A stretch of DNA of 64,000 bases from Candidatus Gastranaerophilales bacterium (GCA_944325885.1 CALVBT010000006.1:1-64000), one strand, 5' to 3'; positions 53,440-62,715 are shown, counted from the stretch's first letter. The notes: a model not told the origin generated them from the sequence alone. Program-made: numbers and translations.

Positions 53440-54148
53440 CGGGGGGTATATTTGCTTTTTGTATGCAGATGTTTAGGCAGAGAAATTTAATTTTTCAACA
53501 TGAAAACAATAAACAAATAAAAAAGATTATTTTCTTTGATTGTTCATTTCTTTTCTTTTTTTGCGACGAAAAAGAAAAGAAACGAACCAAAGAAAAGAAA
53601 AAGGACGCTGATTAAAACAGACTCTAATATATTTATCTCCAAAATTTTCTAAACGCTTACGCTAACGAAAATTTTGTTCGTAAATACAAAGAGTCTGTAA
53701 CCATAGTCACAACGGCAGAGCCGTAAAACACTTTCGTGTGCAGCTTCGCTGCATACAGATAATTGTTAAAAAAAGACCTTTGCATAGTGAATTACAGAAT
53801 GTTGCATATACAACTGCAAACGAGGTATTGTCCGAGGCACGGGGAAATTACTTGAACCACAAATAATATTTGTACTTTAGCAATTTTGACGTGCCGAGTT
53901 GCCGAGACAGGTATATGCTACTTTCTGTATGAACGACGCAGCAGGTCGATTTTTAATAATTATCTGTAGCAACTTTCAGGTTTCAAAATCAAATTTCACT
54001 GCAAAAAACAAAAACTAAAAACGAAACATCAGCTCAACTTTTAACAATTATCTGTATATGAAATAATTTTGCCCTGAACGAGTATTTTTAGTAAAATTGT
54101 AAAATAAGAATAAAAAGTTTGGAAAATACTGAAAATACGGGGTAAATT
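53440..54148. other. Gene-free spacer holding repeat copy C
   Basis: Repeat copy C fills 53477-54002. The following ~60 bases (CATCAGCTCAACTTTTAACA) resemble those after copy B. The last ~80 bases are leader to the next gene; GGGG lies ~8 bases before its GTG. Confidence 0.7.
53477..54002 (+). repeat. 0.5-kb repeat element, copy C, most complete
   Basis: 526 bases bounded by inverted ends: GCAGAGAAATTTAATTTTTC (53477-53496) and GAAA-type complement ending AAATTTCACTGC (53991-54002). Within are the long A/T hairpin around TTGCGACGAAAA (53542-53585), ACGGCAGAGCCGT (53711-53723), GCAGCTTCGCTGC (53741-53753) and other small palindromes. Shared with copies A and B. Non-coding. Confidence 0.8.
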
Positions 54149-55243
54149 GTGCATAACTTGACACTAAAAGCTACTGCAGTGGGGAGCCTTCCGCACAAAA
54201 ACGCACAGGATGCAATAAAACTGATTTTTGATGAGTTTAAAGAAATCCCCTTCTGGCCTCAGCTTGCGGGCGTGGACAGAAGAGAGGATATGACCTCACA
54301 GTATGTGCAGGGCATACCGGGGATTGTGTATGACGAAAAAAACTGTAAATATATCTATGACTCCGCTTCTGACGAGTTTTTTGAGCAGCTTGAGGAGTTC
54401 TTTATGGACTACGAGGCTATAGTCAACGAAAAAGACTATACAAACCTCGATAAATACGCTATTACAGCCCCTTATAGCAGTGCAATCCCTCTGTTTTTGG
54501 ACAGACTTAAAACTGGAGATTGTAAATACGCCAAATGCCATATAATAGGGCCGTTTACCTGGGGAACAAGCCTCTGTGACAGCGAGGGCGTGTGCGCTTT
54601 TTATGACGAAACTTATAGAGAAGTCCTGATAAAGGGCCTGACCCTAAAGGCTATCTGGCAGATTGAACAGGTCAAAAAGGCAAACCCTGATATCGCAACA
54701 ATTATGTTTATGGACGAGCCTGTGATGTCACAGTACGGAACCTCTGCTTTTATTACGGTAAAAAGAGAGGATGTCGTGGCAGCTCTTGGCGAAATCTCGG
54801 ATATAATAAAATCTTGCGGTGCATTGAGCGCAGTGCATTGCTGCGGAAAATCCCAGTGGTCTTTGCTGGTTGATGCAGGGGTAAATATTATCAACTTTGA
54901 TGCGTTTTCTTTTGGTAACAGCCTCGGGGCTTATGCTGCCGATATGGAAAGATTTCTCAAAAAGCCTGAGGGCGGCTATATTGCGTGGGGCATTGTGCCG
55001 ACGTTGGATAAAGAAGCTTTGAAAAATACAAACCTCGAGGAGCTTGAACAAAAATTTGAGGCGGCTGTAGACGATTTGGTAAAAAAATCCAGAGGAAAAA
55101 TAGACAGAGAGCTGGTTATAAAACAGAGCTTTTTTACACCTTCCTGTGGGGCGGGCGGGCTGTCTATGGAGCTGGCGCAAAAGGCTATGGCGCTTGTTAA
55201 CCGGTTGTCTGACAGATTAAAACAAAAATACGGGGTATCTTAA
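54149..55243 (+). CDS. MetE/uroporphyrinogen decarboxylase-like methyltransferase
   Basis: 364 aa, GTG start with GGGG ~8 bases upstream. A TIM-barrel protein of the UROD/MetE-like superfamily: ATAVGSLPHKNAQDA at the start, FMDEPVMSQYG, ALSAVHCCGKSQWSLL (His-Cys-Cys, candidate zinc ligands) and GIVPTLDKE, with a late FFTPSCGAGGL matching the MetE-type zinc Cys. Likely transfers a methyl group, perhaps with corrinoid or methyltetrahydrofolate. Coupled to the CooC-like gene by a one-base stop/start overlap and followed by folD. The exact substrate is unknown. Confidence 0.8.
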   Translation: MHNLTLKATAVGSLPHKNAQDAIKLIFDEFKEIPFWPQLAGVDRREDMTSQYVQGIPGIVYDEKNCKYIYDSASDEFFEQLEEFFMDYEAIVNEKDYTNLDKYAITAPYSSAIPLFLDRLKTGDCKYAKCHIIGPFTWGTSLCDSEGVCAFYDETYREVLIKGLTLKAIWQIEQVKKANPDIATIMFMDEPVMSQYGTSAFITVKREDVVAALGEISDIIKSCGALSAVHCCGKSQWSLLVDAGVNIINFDAFSFGNSLGAYAADMERFLKKPEGGYIAWGIVPTLDKEALKNTNLEELEQKFEAAVDDLVKKSRGKIDRELVIKQSFFTPSCGAGGLSMELAQKAMALVNRLSDRLKQKYGVS

Positions 55244-55995
55244 TGACATTATCAATTGCTATCACGGGAAAAAGCGGAAGCGGAAAAACAACTATAACAA
55301 AAAACTTTGTCAAAGTCTTGAAAGAAACATATCCGGATAAGAGTATCTTGCTTTTTGACAATGATTTGTCCACAGAGCTGGCACACAGCTATGGTATGGA
55401 CGTAAGAAACACAATCTACGGTATCAGAAGCGGAAAACACGAGTATAAAACCGGTATCCCGAGCCGTATGACAAAACAGGAGTATATCGAGTGGGCTTTA
55501 GAGGATATTCTGGTCGAAGTGGAAGAAAACGTCGACCTGATAGTGTCATGGCTTGTGCCGTCAAAAGACTGCCGCTGCCCTATCACGGGCCAGATTGCAG
55601 ATGCTGTGGCAAAGCTCATAAACCAGTATGATGTAGTGATTTTCGATTGCGAGTTTGACCTGAAGTATCTGCATCAGCTTGTTGATATACCGATGGACGT
55701 GACTCTCATTGTCGCCAATCCTACTGAAGAATCTATTTTTCTTGCCCAGAGGATAGAAGAGTTTTCCGCAAAATACGCTGCCGGTGGGCAGATGGCTTTA
55801 ATCTTGAATAATGTCGATAATGCTCAATATAGTCAGGTGCAGGATTATCTGAGCAAATACAGCCTTGAGGTGCTTGGGATAATTCCTCAAGATAGAGGAC
55901 TTTTTGAACATTCTATTGATAAAAATTCAAAAATAGTGGAAGATGCTATCAGGGGATTGTTCTTCAGACTCAATCTTCCACAGGTTAGAAATTAG
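55243..55995 (+). CDS. CooC/MinD-like P-loop ATPase
   Basis: 250 aa. P-loop GKSGSGKTT (~9-17), with switch-like DNDLSTELA and VVIFDCEFDLKYLHQL, and LILNNVDN as the base-specificity motif. CooC relatives insert nickel into carbon monoxide dehydrogenase or prepare corrinoid proteins; a Cys pair CRCPITGQ could bind metal. Here the partner may be the MetE-like enzyme just upstream. It could also be a generic MinD-type protein, as no CO dehydrogenase genes are present. Confidence 0.78.
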   Translation: MTLSIAITGKSGSGKTTITKNFVKVLKETYPDKSILLFDNDLSTELAHSYGMDVRNTIYGIRSGKHEYKTGIPSRMTKQEYIEWALEDILVEVEENVDLIVSWLVPSKDCRCPITGQIADAVAKLINQYDVVIFDCEFDLKYLHQLVDIPMDVTLIVANPTEESIFLAQRIEEFSAKYAAGGQMALILNNVDNAQYSQVQDYLSKYSLEVLGIIPQDRGLFEHSIDKNSKIVEDAIRGLFFRLNLPQVRN

Positions 55996-56021
55996 GTAAA
56001 AGTATAGCGGCGAAAAGCATA

Positions 56022-56876
56022 ATGGCAAATCTGATAGAGGGAAAAATAGTTTCTAAAAAAATATATGAAAATCTTTCTGACGAAATTTTGTTTCTGGAAA
56101 AGAAACCCAGCCTTGCTGTGATAATCGTGGGCGATGACCCAGCAAGTAAAATTTATGTAAACCTTAAAAAGAAAAAAGCGCAGGAGCTGGGCATAAAATC
56201 CATGGTGGTAGAAATGCCGCAGGATACATCAGAGCAGGCACTTCTGGAAAAAATAGATGAATTGAATAAGGCCCCTGATATCAACGCAATCCTCGTGCAG
56301 CTGCCTTTGCCAAAACAGATTCATACAAGAAAAGTTATCGAAAAAATAAATCCGCTAAAAGACGTGGATTGTTTCCATCCGTATAATACAGGGCAGATTG
56401 CCTCGGGAAACAAACCTTATGTGTATCCTTGCACCCCGATGGGGATAGTCAGACTGCTGGAGTATTATGATATAAAAATAGAGGGCAAACACGCTGTTGT
56501 TATAGGCCGTTCAAATATCGTGGGCAGACCGCTTGCGCAGATGCTTTTGAACAGGGACGCTACTGTCACTATATGCCACAGCAGAACACACAACCTTGCT
56601 GAAATTACTTCGCAGGCGGATATTTTGATTAGTGCTGTGGGAAAACGAAACCTTGTTACAAAAGATATGGTAAAACAGGGTGCTGTTGTTATAGATGTCG
56701 GAATGAACAGAACAGAAGAAGGAAAATTGTGCGGGGATGTTGATTTCTGGCAGGTGGAACAAAAAGCATCCTTTATTACGCCTGTGCCGGGCGGAGTGGG
56801 GCCTATGACTATTTGTTCTTTGATGAAAAACACTTTTGATTTGTACAATTTGCAGGAAAAATTGCAAAATAAATAA
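56022..56876 (+). CDS. folD: Methylenetetrahydrofolate dehydrogenase/cyclohydrolase
   Basis: 284 aa. VGDDPASKIYVNLKKKKAQELG (substrate Tyr/Lys region, given in part), QLPLPKQI, PLKDVDCFHPYNTGQI, PCTPMGIVRLLEYY, VIGRSNIVGRPLAQMLL and the C-terminal PVPGGVGPMTI are complete. It interconverts methylene-, methenyl- and formyl-tetrahydrofolate. Placed after the MetE-like and CooC-like genes, so a one-carbon operon is likely. The ribosome site is weak. Confidence 0.96.
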   Translation: MANLIEGKIVSKKIYENLSDEILFLEKKPSLAVIIVGDDPASKIYVNLKKKKAQELGIKSMVVEMPQDTSEQALLEKIDELNKAPDINAILVQLPLPKQIHTRKVIEKINPLKDVDCFHPYNTGQIASGNKPYVYPCTPMGIVRLLEYYDIKIEGKHAVVIGRSNIVGRPLAQMLLNRDATVTICHSRTHNLAEITSQADILISAVGKRNLVTKDMVKQGAVVIDVGMNRTEEGKLCGDVDFWQVEQKASFITPVPGGVGPMTICSLMKNTFDLYNLQEKLQNK

Positions 56877-56897
56877 AGTAAAGATATGGAGTGAAAA

Positions 56898-58088
56898 ATG
56901 GAAAATCAAGCACAATCAGTGCAGAAAAATGCAAAAAAATCACAGCAGTTTGTTGATTATTTTAACCAAAATATTGTACCCCGTGCGCAAGAGCTTGAAT
57001 CAACAAGAGAAAAATTTGTGAATATTGTAAAAATATGGAGTATTATTGTAGCCGGTATTACGCTTGTACTCGCAATAGCTGTTATTCCGCCTAAAATAAC
57101 TTCAGTGGAAGCTTTATACGCCCCGCTTCTTGTGATTGCTATTGGCTGTATTGTTGGCTACACTCCTGTTGAATTTATAAGAAGAGTATTCTCTTATAAT
57201 TCAAAGAAAAAAATCTTACCTTCATTATTGAGCTTCTGGGGTAAATTTTCATATATTCCGCCGGTTAATTTTTATGTTGCAATATACTCCGCAATAAAAA
57301 ACAAAACAGGCGTGGCAGGTTTTATTCAAGAGATTACAAAAGACAAGACCTCAAATATTTCCATAAATCATGCTATTCTTAAAAGATTGTTAGACTACAA
57401 TGATGTGCGATACGATGATAAAATTGTCGGTACATTTAATGATATTAAAGTAGAACTTTGCGAATTGGAAACAGCTATTGTCAGAAGAGATTCTAAAAAA
57501 GGCACAAGTCGACAAACAACCTTTAAAGGAGTCATTTTTAGTGCTGTTATGAACAAAAAATTTAAAGGTATGACCGCAATTTCCAACACCCATTTGGATA
57601 CAAATATGCTCGACCATCCGAGAATCGGGTTTGATAATTTTAATGCAACTGATATTTTGAATATCGGAAAACAGCTTATCCAAACCGCTTATGACAAAAA
57701 ACAGCTCATTCAAAAAAATAATGAGCTTGAAAAAGAAGAACAGGAAATCAAAGAACTTCCAAGAAGCAAGGAAGTCCGCCTTGAAGACCCTGTGTTCAGA
57801 CAACATTTCAAGGTCTATTCCACAGACCAGATAGAGGCCAGATATATCCTGACTACAGCTTTTATGAACAGAATCTTAAAACTGGGTGAGGCTTACAAAT
57901 GGAAAATAAAGGCTATTTTTATTAACAACAATATTTATATCCTGATTGATGTTAGAAAAAACTGGTTTGAGATGCCGTTTTTCAAATCCTCTATTGATAT
58001 AAATAATTACAAAGAGTTTCTCAATGATTTTACAAAACTGCTTGCAATAACAGAGATTCTGAAACTCAACCAGAACATAGGTATGTAG
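56898..58088 (+). CDS. DUF3137-family membrane protein, 396 aa
   Basis: Two membrane helices near residues 43-63 (IVKIWSIIVAGITLVLAIAVI) and 72-92. The long cytoplasmic part contains F-x-G-V-I-F (TTFKGVIFSAVMNKKF) and DPVFRQHFKVYSTDQIEARYIL, which resemble the DUF3137 domain. Function of the family is not known. GGAGTG lies six bases before the ATG. It is not clearly part of the folD unit (21-base gap, same strand). Confidence 0.75.
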   Translation: MENQAQSVQKNAKKSQQFVDYFNQNIVPRAQELESTREKFVNIVKIWSIIVAGITLVLAIAVIPPKITSVEALYAPLLVIAIGCIVGYTPVEFIRRVFSYNSKKKILPSLLSFWGKFSYIPPVNFYVAIYSAIKNKTGVAGFIQEITKDKTSNISINHAILKRLLDYNDVRYDDKIVGTFNDIKVELCELETAIVRRDSKKGTSRQTTFKGVIFSAVMNKKFKGMTAISNTHLDTNMLDHPRIGFDNFNATDILNIGKQLIQTAYDKKQLIQKNNELEKEEQEIKELPRSKEVRLEDPVFRQHFKVYSTDQIEARYILTTAFMNRILKLGEAYKWKIKAIFINNNIYILIDVRKNWFEMPFFKSSIDINNYKEFLNDFTKLLAITEILKLNQNIGM

Positions 58089-58098
58089 GTATTTAGCT

Positions 58099-58120
58099 GG
58101 TCAGTTGACTATATAAAAAT
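58099..58120 (+). repeat. GTCAGTTGAC-type gene-end motif, copy 5
   Basis: GGTCAGTTGACTATAT then AAAAAT lies 11 bases after the DUF3137 stop. A shorter, diverged copy. Confidence 0.5.
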
Positions 58121-58183
58121 ATTGCAGGAAGGGAGAAATTATAATATAATTTTGGGTAGATTAAAGATTTTAGGTGTGAATAA

Positions 58184-58531
58184 ATGGCAAAACATAACGA
58201 TACAATTCCAATAGAAGTATGCATTTTGACGGTAGACCACGACATCAAGGGTACTGTACACGTTTCAAAATACACAAACACAAACCGTGAACTGACAGAC
58301 CTTTTGAACGATAAGGAAAGAAGATTTCTGGCAGTAACAAACGTTGAGATTTACCCTCGCAACTCAAACCAGCCGCCAAGACGCTACAACTTTTTAGAAA
58401 TCCACATGGACTATGTTTTGATGGTTCACCCTTCTTCACAGGTTGTGTTCAAGGAATCTTCAAAAGCACAGGAAGATATCGCAAGATTTAGAGAATTGAG
58501 AAATAAACTGAGCCAGACAAAGCCGTTCTAG
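58184..58531 (+). CDS. Small conserved-looking protein, 115 aa
   Basis: Beta-rich: IPIEVCILTVDHDIKGTVHV, then RELTDLLNDKERRFLAVTNV and LEIHMDYVLMVHPSSQVVF, ending in a basic helix. The pattern (short strand, GT.., L.D.LN......FL.V.) is reminiscent of small bacterial DUF6812-type proteins, but this is uncertain. AGGTG lies seven bases before the ATG. The glycosyltransferase gene follows 24 bases later. Confidence 0.6.
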   Translation: MAKHNDTIPIEVCILTVDHDIKGTVHVSKYTNTNRELTDLLNDKERRFLAVTNVEIYPRNSNQPPRRYNFLEIHMDYVLMVHPSSQVVFKESSKAQEDIARFRELRNKLSQTKPF

Positions 58532-58555
58532 GCAAGGCTCTTTGACTGTCTGAAA

Positions 58556-59539
58556 ATGAAAGAACCAAAAAAAATATTAATGGTGAATTTTGGCGGAATA
58601 GGGGATGAAATCCTGTTTTTGCCTGCAATTTCGTCAATAAAAAAAGAATTTCCAAACGCAAAAATAACTCTGGCACTGGAGCCTAGGAGCAAATCAATAA
58701 AGGATTTGACCGGCCTTATAGACAGTGTTTTGTGCGTGGATATAAAAGGCAAACACAAATATCTCGAGCTTTTAAAGTTTGTGTTCAAGGCTCGTTGCGA
58801 CCGTTATGATATGGTGTTTTCTTCAGGCGGAAACAAACTCATCTCGCTGCTTTTGTTTTTGACAGGGATTACCTACCGCTATGGCTATGATACAGGGGCT
58901 TTGAGCAGAGTGTTTTTGACAAAGGCTGTAAAACTGAAAAAAAATCAGTATGCCTCTTTTATGTATCACGAACTTGTGACACCTGTTACGGACAAAAAAA
59001 CACTGTACCCAGAAATTGATGCGGGAGAGGTGGAAAAAGAACCGAATTCCGTACTTGTACACCCGGGGGTAAGCAAGATGAGTGTGTCTAAAAATATGAT
59101 AAAAACCTGGACACCCGAGGTGTGGGCAGAGCTTGTAAAAAAAGTGCTGGAAAAAGGCAAAAAGGTTTATCTTATTGGTGGGCCGGATGACAAAGATTGT
59201 ATCGAAAAAATGGTGGACATAATCGGCGATGTCCCGAATTTTCAGAACCTTTACGGCACAACAAAAAATATCATGGACCTTGCACGCTTGACCAAAAAAG
59301 CAGAGGTCTTGATATGTTCTGATTCTGCACCGATGCATATCGGAGTGGGCGTCGGCACTAGGACACTTGCGCTTTTTGGCCCTACTGATGAAAAAAAGCT
59401 TATACCGGATGATGAAAAATATATTGCGATAAAAAATAACGCAGATTGCCGTCCATGCCTGTGGGACAAAAGACAAACCACCTGCGAAGAGCTAAAATGC
59501 TTGAAAATAAACCTCGATGAGGTTGTCGAATTGCTCTAG
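58556..59539 (+). CDS. Glycosyltransferase family 9 (heptosyltransferase-like)
   Basis: 327 aa. MVNFGGIGDEILFLPAISS at the N-terminus, VHPGVSKMSVSKN, YLIGGPDDKDCIEKM and CSDSAPMHIGVGVGTRTLALFGPTDEKK follow the GT9 order. It adds a heptose or other sugar to an envelope glycolipid, suggesting a lipopolysaccharide-like outer layer. There is no clear ribosome site; it is probably translated in coupling with the gene before. Confidence 0.9.
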   Translation: MKEPKKILMVNFGGIGDEILFLPAISSIKKEFPNAKITLALEPRSKSIKDLTGLIDSVLCVDIKGKHKYLELLKFVFKARCDRYDMVFSSGGNKLISLLLFLTGITYRYGYDTGALSRVFLTKAVKLKKNQYASFMYHELVTPVTDKKTLYPEIDAGEVEKEPNSVLVHPGVSKMSVSKNMIKTWTPEVWAELVKKVLEKGKKVYLIGGPDDKDCIEKMVDIIGDVPNFQNLYGTTKNIMDLARLTKKAEVLICSDSAPMHIGVGVGTRTLALFGPTDEKKLIPDDEKYIAIKNNADCRPCLWDKRQTTCEELKCLKINLDEVVELL

Positions 59540-59541
59540 GT

Positions 59542-60213
59542 TTAGTTTTTGTCGTCTTGGCCGCTTCCTTCGTCAGGTTTTTTAGGTTTGTCCTTGTAGT
59601 TCTGGAGTTTGCCTTCTCTTAGAACATAGGCAGCACAGCCGTATGTTGTGATACATTTGCTCTCATCATAATAGCCTGATGGCAGCACCCCTTTGTCTTT
59701 TACAAGTACAAACAAGAAAACGTCCTCACCCCATTTGTTTCTGGGTTTTGGGCCGTTTATGTCAACGTAGAACATACCTTTTGCATTTGTTATATCATCA
59801 GGCGAAATTCCGTAGCTTTCTTTTGAACCGAGGCCGCTGTTGATTTTAATGGAAATACCGTCAGCAAGCAGAATCCCGCTGACACCGTAGTTGGTATCTT
59901 TGGTGTTGTTTGGATAGAGCCTGTTGCCTTCTGTAAAACAGCCTTTCCCCGGAGGACATTCCTGTGCTATGTTGAAATACGGTTTGTAAATTTCATTGAG
60001 TTTTGAGCTGTCCCATGTTTTTATCGGGCCATTGTCCTGCTCAGCTCGTTCTGTTGCCTGTGTCAAAATAGAATATGCTTTTTTTACCTGTGCAACTTTT
60101 TCTCGTTCTTCTGCAGTTTGTCTTAAAGACGGCAGTGTCATTGCCGCAATTACACCGATAATCATTAGTGTCACAACAATTTCTGCTAAAGAAAACCCTC
60201 TTTCTTTTCTCAT
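59542..60213 (-). CDS. Type IV/II prepilin-like protein, 223 aa
   Basis: Leader MRKERG followed by FSLAEIVVTLMIIGVIAAM: Gly-Phe cut site and Glu5 of the mature form, a textbook prepilin signal. The globular part has two Cys in ECPPGKGCF and two near the end (ESKCITTYGCAA), and a disordered Lys/Pro/Asp tail. Exported by a pilus or pseudopilus machine encoded elsewhere. Third gene of the HD-GYP-trmFO unit, one base after trmFO. Confidence 0.88.
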   Translation of the reverse strand: MRKERGFSLAEIVVTLMIIGVIAAMTLPSLRQTAEEREKVAQVKKAYSILTQATERAEQDNGPIKTWDSSKLNEIYKPYFNIAQECPPGKGCFTEGNRLYPNNTKDTNYGVSGILLADGISIKINSGLGSKESYGISPDDITNAKGMFYVDINGPKPRNKWGEDVFLFVLVKDKGVLPSGYYDESKCITTYGCAAYVLREGKLQNYKDKPKKPDEGSGQDDKN

Positions 60214-60214
60214 A

Positions 60215-61546
60215 TCAAACCCTTTCAGTTAATTTTTGTACACACTCTATGGCACGTTCTGAGAGCATTTGTGCTTTTAGTTTTTTGTTTTTTCTTGTCT
60301 TTTTGTCAAAGTCCATTTGTTCTACAATGCCCCAGTTTGAATTTATCGGTTGAAAATGTTTTGCTTCAGTTTCGCAGATGTAGTGAGTCAACGCCCCGAG
60401 CATAGTAGATTTTGGCAGCGTGAGGAGTTCTTCTTGCGCAAGGTATTTTGCCATGTTTATCCCTGCTAACATGCCTGTGGCAATGGATTCTGTGTAACCC
60501 TCAGTGCCTGTTAATTGCCCTGCAAAGAACAGGTCGGGTCTTTTTCTAGTCTGCAGCGTCGGATTTAGTATGTGAGGGCTGTTTATGAAGGTGTTTCTGT
60601 GCATTACACCGTAGCGCAGGATGTTTGCGTTTTCCAGCCCCGGAATGGAGTGCAAAAGCTCTTTTTGTGCAGGCCATTTGAGGTTTGTCTGGAATCCGAC
60701 GAGATTGTACATAGTTGCATCTTTGTTGTCCTGACGCAGCTGTACAACAGCGTAGTTTTCTGTTCCCGTGCGTTTGTCGACCAGCCCGACAGGCTTCATC
60801 GGCCCGTATCTGAGGGTATCTATGCCACGTGAGGCAAGGACTTCTACCGGCAGGCAGGATTCAAAAAACTTCGCACCCTTGCCTGTTTTTTCAAAGTCTT
60901 TGAGTTCTATCCTCGGTGCATTTGTCAGAATGTTGTAAAAGTTTTCGTACTGCTCTTTGTTCAAAGGGCAGTTTATGTATGAGGCTTCGCCCTTGTCGTA
61001 TCTGCTTGCGTAAAAGGCTATGTCAAAGTTTATGGAGTCTTTTTCCACAATCGGAGCAATTGCATCAAAAAAGTGCAGGTGGTCTTCACCGCAAAAGACG
61101 CGGATATCTTCTGCGAGCGGGTCAGAGGTGAGCGGCCCGGAGGCAACAATCACGGGTGTGTCTGTGGGGATTGTTGTCAGTTCTTCTCTGATAAGGTTTA
61201 TTCTGCCTGTTGAAGCAAGGAGTTCTTCCACTTTTTGTGAAAACAGAGTTCTGTCTATGGCAAGAGCGTTGCCTGCAGGGACTTTTGCTTCGTAGGCGGT
61301 TTTTATGAGGAAGGAGCCTAAAAGTTCCATCTCTTTTTTCAAAAGACCGCTTGCGTTTGTTACATCAAAAGACCCCAGACTGTTGCTGCACACAAATTCA
61401 GCCGGTTTGTCCGTTGCGTGTGCGCCTGTGGTTTTTTGGGGGCGCATTTCGTAAAGGTTTACGTTTATTCCTCTTTTTGCCAGCTGCAACGCTGCCTCAC
61501 AACCGGCCAGCCCTGCTCCTATTACTGTGACGCTGTTTTTCTCCAT
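60215..61546 (-). CDS. trmFO: Folate-dependent tRNA (uracil-54-C5)-methyltransferase
   Basis: 443 aa. FAD motif VIGAGLAGCEAALQLA (~5-20), YEMRPQKTTGAHAT, ICNS-like VCSNSLGS, NCPLNKEQYE and LFFAGQLTGTEGYTES are the TrmFO signature. It makes m5U54 in tRNA using methylenetetrahydrofolate, so it draws on the same pool as folD. The ATG overlaps the HD-GYP stop by one base. Confidence 0.96.
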   Translation of the reverse strand: MEKNSVTVIGAGLAGCEAALQLAKRGINVNLYEMRPQKTTGAHATDKPAEFVCSNSLGSFDVTNASGLLKKEMELLGSFLIKTAYEAKVPAGNALAIDRTLFSQKVEELLASTGRINLIREELTTIPTDTPVIVASGPLTSDPLAEDIRVFCGEDHLHFFDAIAPIVEKDSINFDIAFYASRYDKGEASYINCPLNKEQYENFYNILTNAPRIELKDFEKTGKGAKFFESCLPVEVLASRGIDTLRYGPMKPVGLVDKRTGTENYAVVQLRQDNKDATMYNLVGFQTNLKWPAQKELLHSIPGLENANILRYGVMHRNTFINSPHILNPTLQTRKRPDLFFAGQLTGTEGYTESIATGMLAGINMAKYLAQEELLTLPKSTMLGALTHYICETEAKHFQPINSNWGIVEQMDFDKKTRKNKKLKAQMLSERAIECVQKLTERV

Positions 61547-62559
61547 TACTGCACCATGTCGTCGTATGACTCGAGGTCATTGTAGTTGAACATATTCACA
61601 AACTGGTACAAAAGTTCGGGGAAGAATTTTTTTGTTCCTACCTCAAGCATAATCCTGAGTGCTTCTTTTGTGTTTTTGACCTTGTGAGGTGTTCTGTTAG
61701 AGGTCAAATCGTCAAAAAAGCTGCAAAGACCCACTACACGGGTGAGGCTGCTTATTTGTTCACCCGAGAGTTTGAACGGATATCCTGAGCCGTCGTTGTT
61801 TTCGTGGTGTTCCAGTGCCACAAGGCAGATATCCTCGGGTAGATGCATTTCGTATTTCAGGATTTTGTAGCCCATTTGTGTATGGGTTTGAAAAATTTTG
61901 TTGTCCTGCTGCGAGAGGTTTGTTTTTTCAAGAATTTCTTTGGGAAGCCTTGTCATCCCTATATCGTGGAGCAGGGCTGCCTGTGCCAGTTTTTCGATTA
62001 CATCTTCGTCATATTCGAGTTTGTAACCCATTGTCGAAGCCAGAATAGCCGTGTTGAGTGCGTGGCAGTCATAGTAGTTGCCCAGCAGTTTGAGCTGTGA
62101 GCAGAATTTTACCTCCGGGATAATAGCCTGAACGTCATCTAGGATTTTGTCTTTGATTTCGTCCACCATTTGCACGGCGTCTTTATTGGCATTCTCCCTG
62201 ATAGCAAACATTGTAGTTGCGTAGTAGGATTTCATATCCACCTGAGATTGGGCTTTGAATTTGGACTTTCTGTTTACTGTTTTGTCAAAGACGATTTCTT
62301 TTGGTTTTTGCGGTTCGAGAGTTTCTTTGATTTGTTCTGCTTCGGTGTCAAAAGAGTACGGTGATTGCGGTGTGCGTTTTTCTTCCCTTTCGGATTTTTT
62401 GGGCATTGCTTTGTACAAAACTTCGTACTGGCTGATTTGTAAAAGTTTGCCCGAGGTCAAAATTTCACCTGCATTGACGAGCTTTTCGCCCTCTTCATTG
62501 TACAGGTCGAACGGGAGCATTTTAAACTTTACTAATTCTTCAACCGCTATTCTTTCCAT
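61546..62559 (-). CDS. HD-GYP domain protein (putative cyclic-di-GMP phosphodiesterase)
   Basis: 337 aa. The N-terminal ~110 residues are a regulatory region. The HD-GYP domain has HDIGMTRLPKEILEK (metal HD), the QTHTQMGYKIL His, and ALEHHENNDGSGYPF (HHE, GYP). Likely breaks down cyclic-di-GMP, so links to motility or pili. Heads the unit with trmFO and the prepilin gene, whose co-expression hints at pilus control. There is no membrane segment. Confidence 0.92.
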   Translation of the reverse strand: MERIAVEELVKFKMLPFDLYNEEGEKLVNAGEILTSGKLLQISQYEVLYKAMPKKSEREEKRTPQSPYSFDTEAEQIKETLEPQKPKEIVFDKTVNRKSKFKAQSQVDMKSYYATTMFAIRENANKDAVQMVDEIKDKILDDVQAIIPEVKFCSQLKLLGNYYDCHALNTAILASTMGYKLEYDEDVIEKLAQAALLHDIGMTRLPKEILEKTNLSQQDNKIFQTHTQMGYKILKYEMHLPEDICLVALEHHENNDGSGYPFKLSGEQISSLTRVVGLCSFFDDLTSNRTPHKVKNTKEALRIMLEVGTKKFFPELLYQFVNMFNYNDLESYDDMVQ

Positions 62560-62593
62560 TACGTCATACCACCGAATATATCTTCACAATTAC

Positions 62594-62621
62594 ATTATAG
62601 GCTATTTTAGGTGATTTGCAA
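62594..62621 (-). promoter_or_regulatory. Promoter of the HD-GYP-trmFO-prepilin unit
   Basis: On the minus strand TTGCAA (62616-62621), 16-base spacer, TATAAT (62594-62599), 35 bases before the ATG. Confidence 0.55.
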
Positions 62622-62652
62622 ACAATCCGTTTGAATGAGATTTAAAATATTT

Positions 62653-62685
62653 GTAGCCACATGGCTACGCAAATACTGCTATAAT
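62653..62685 (+). promoter_or_regulatory. Promoter with operator-like palindrome
   Basis: Extended -10 TGCTATAAT (62677-62685) upstream of the hydrolase gene. A perfect palindrome GTAGCCA-CA-TGGCTAC (62653-62668) covers the expected -35 region. It could be a repressor site. Confidence 0.45.
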
Positions 62686-62715
62686 GAAATTGGAAATCAA
62701 AAAAAGGACAACATC

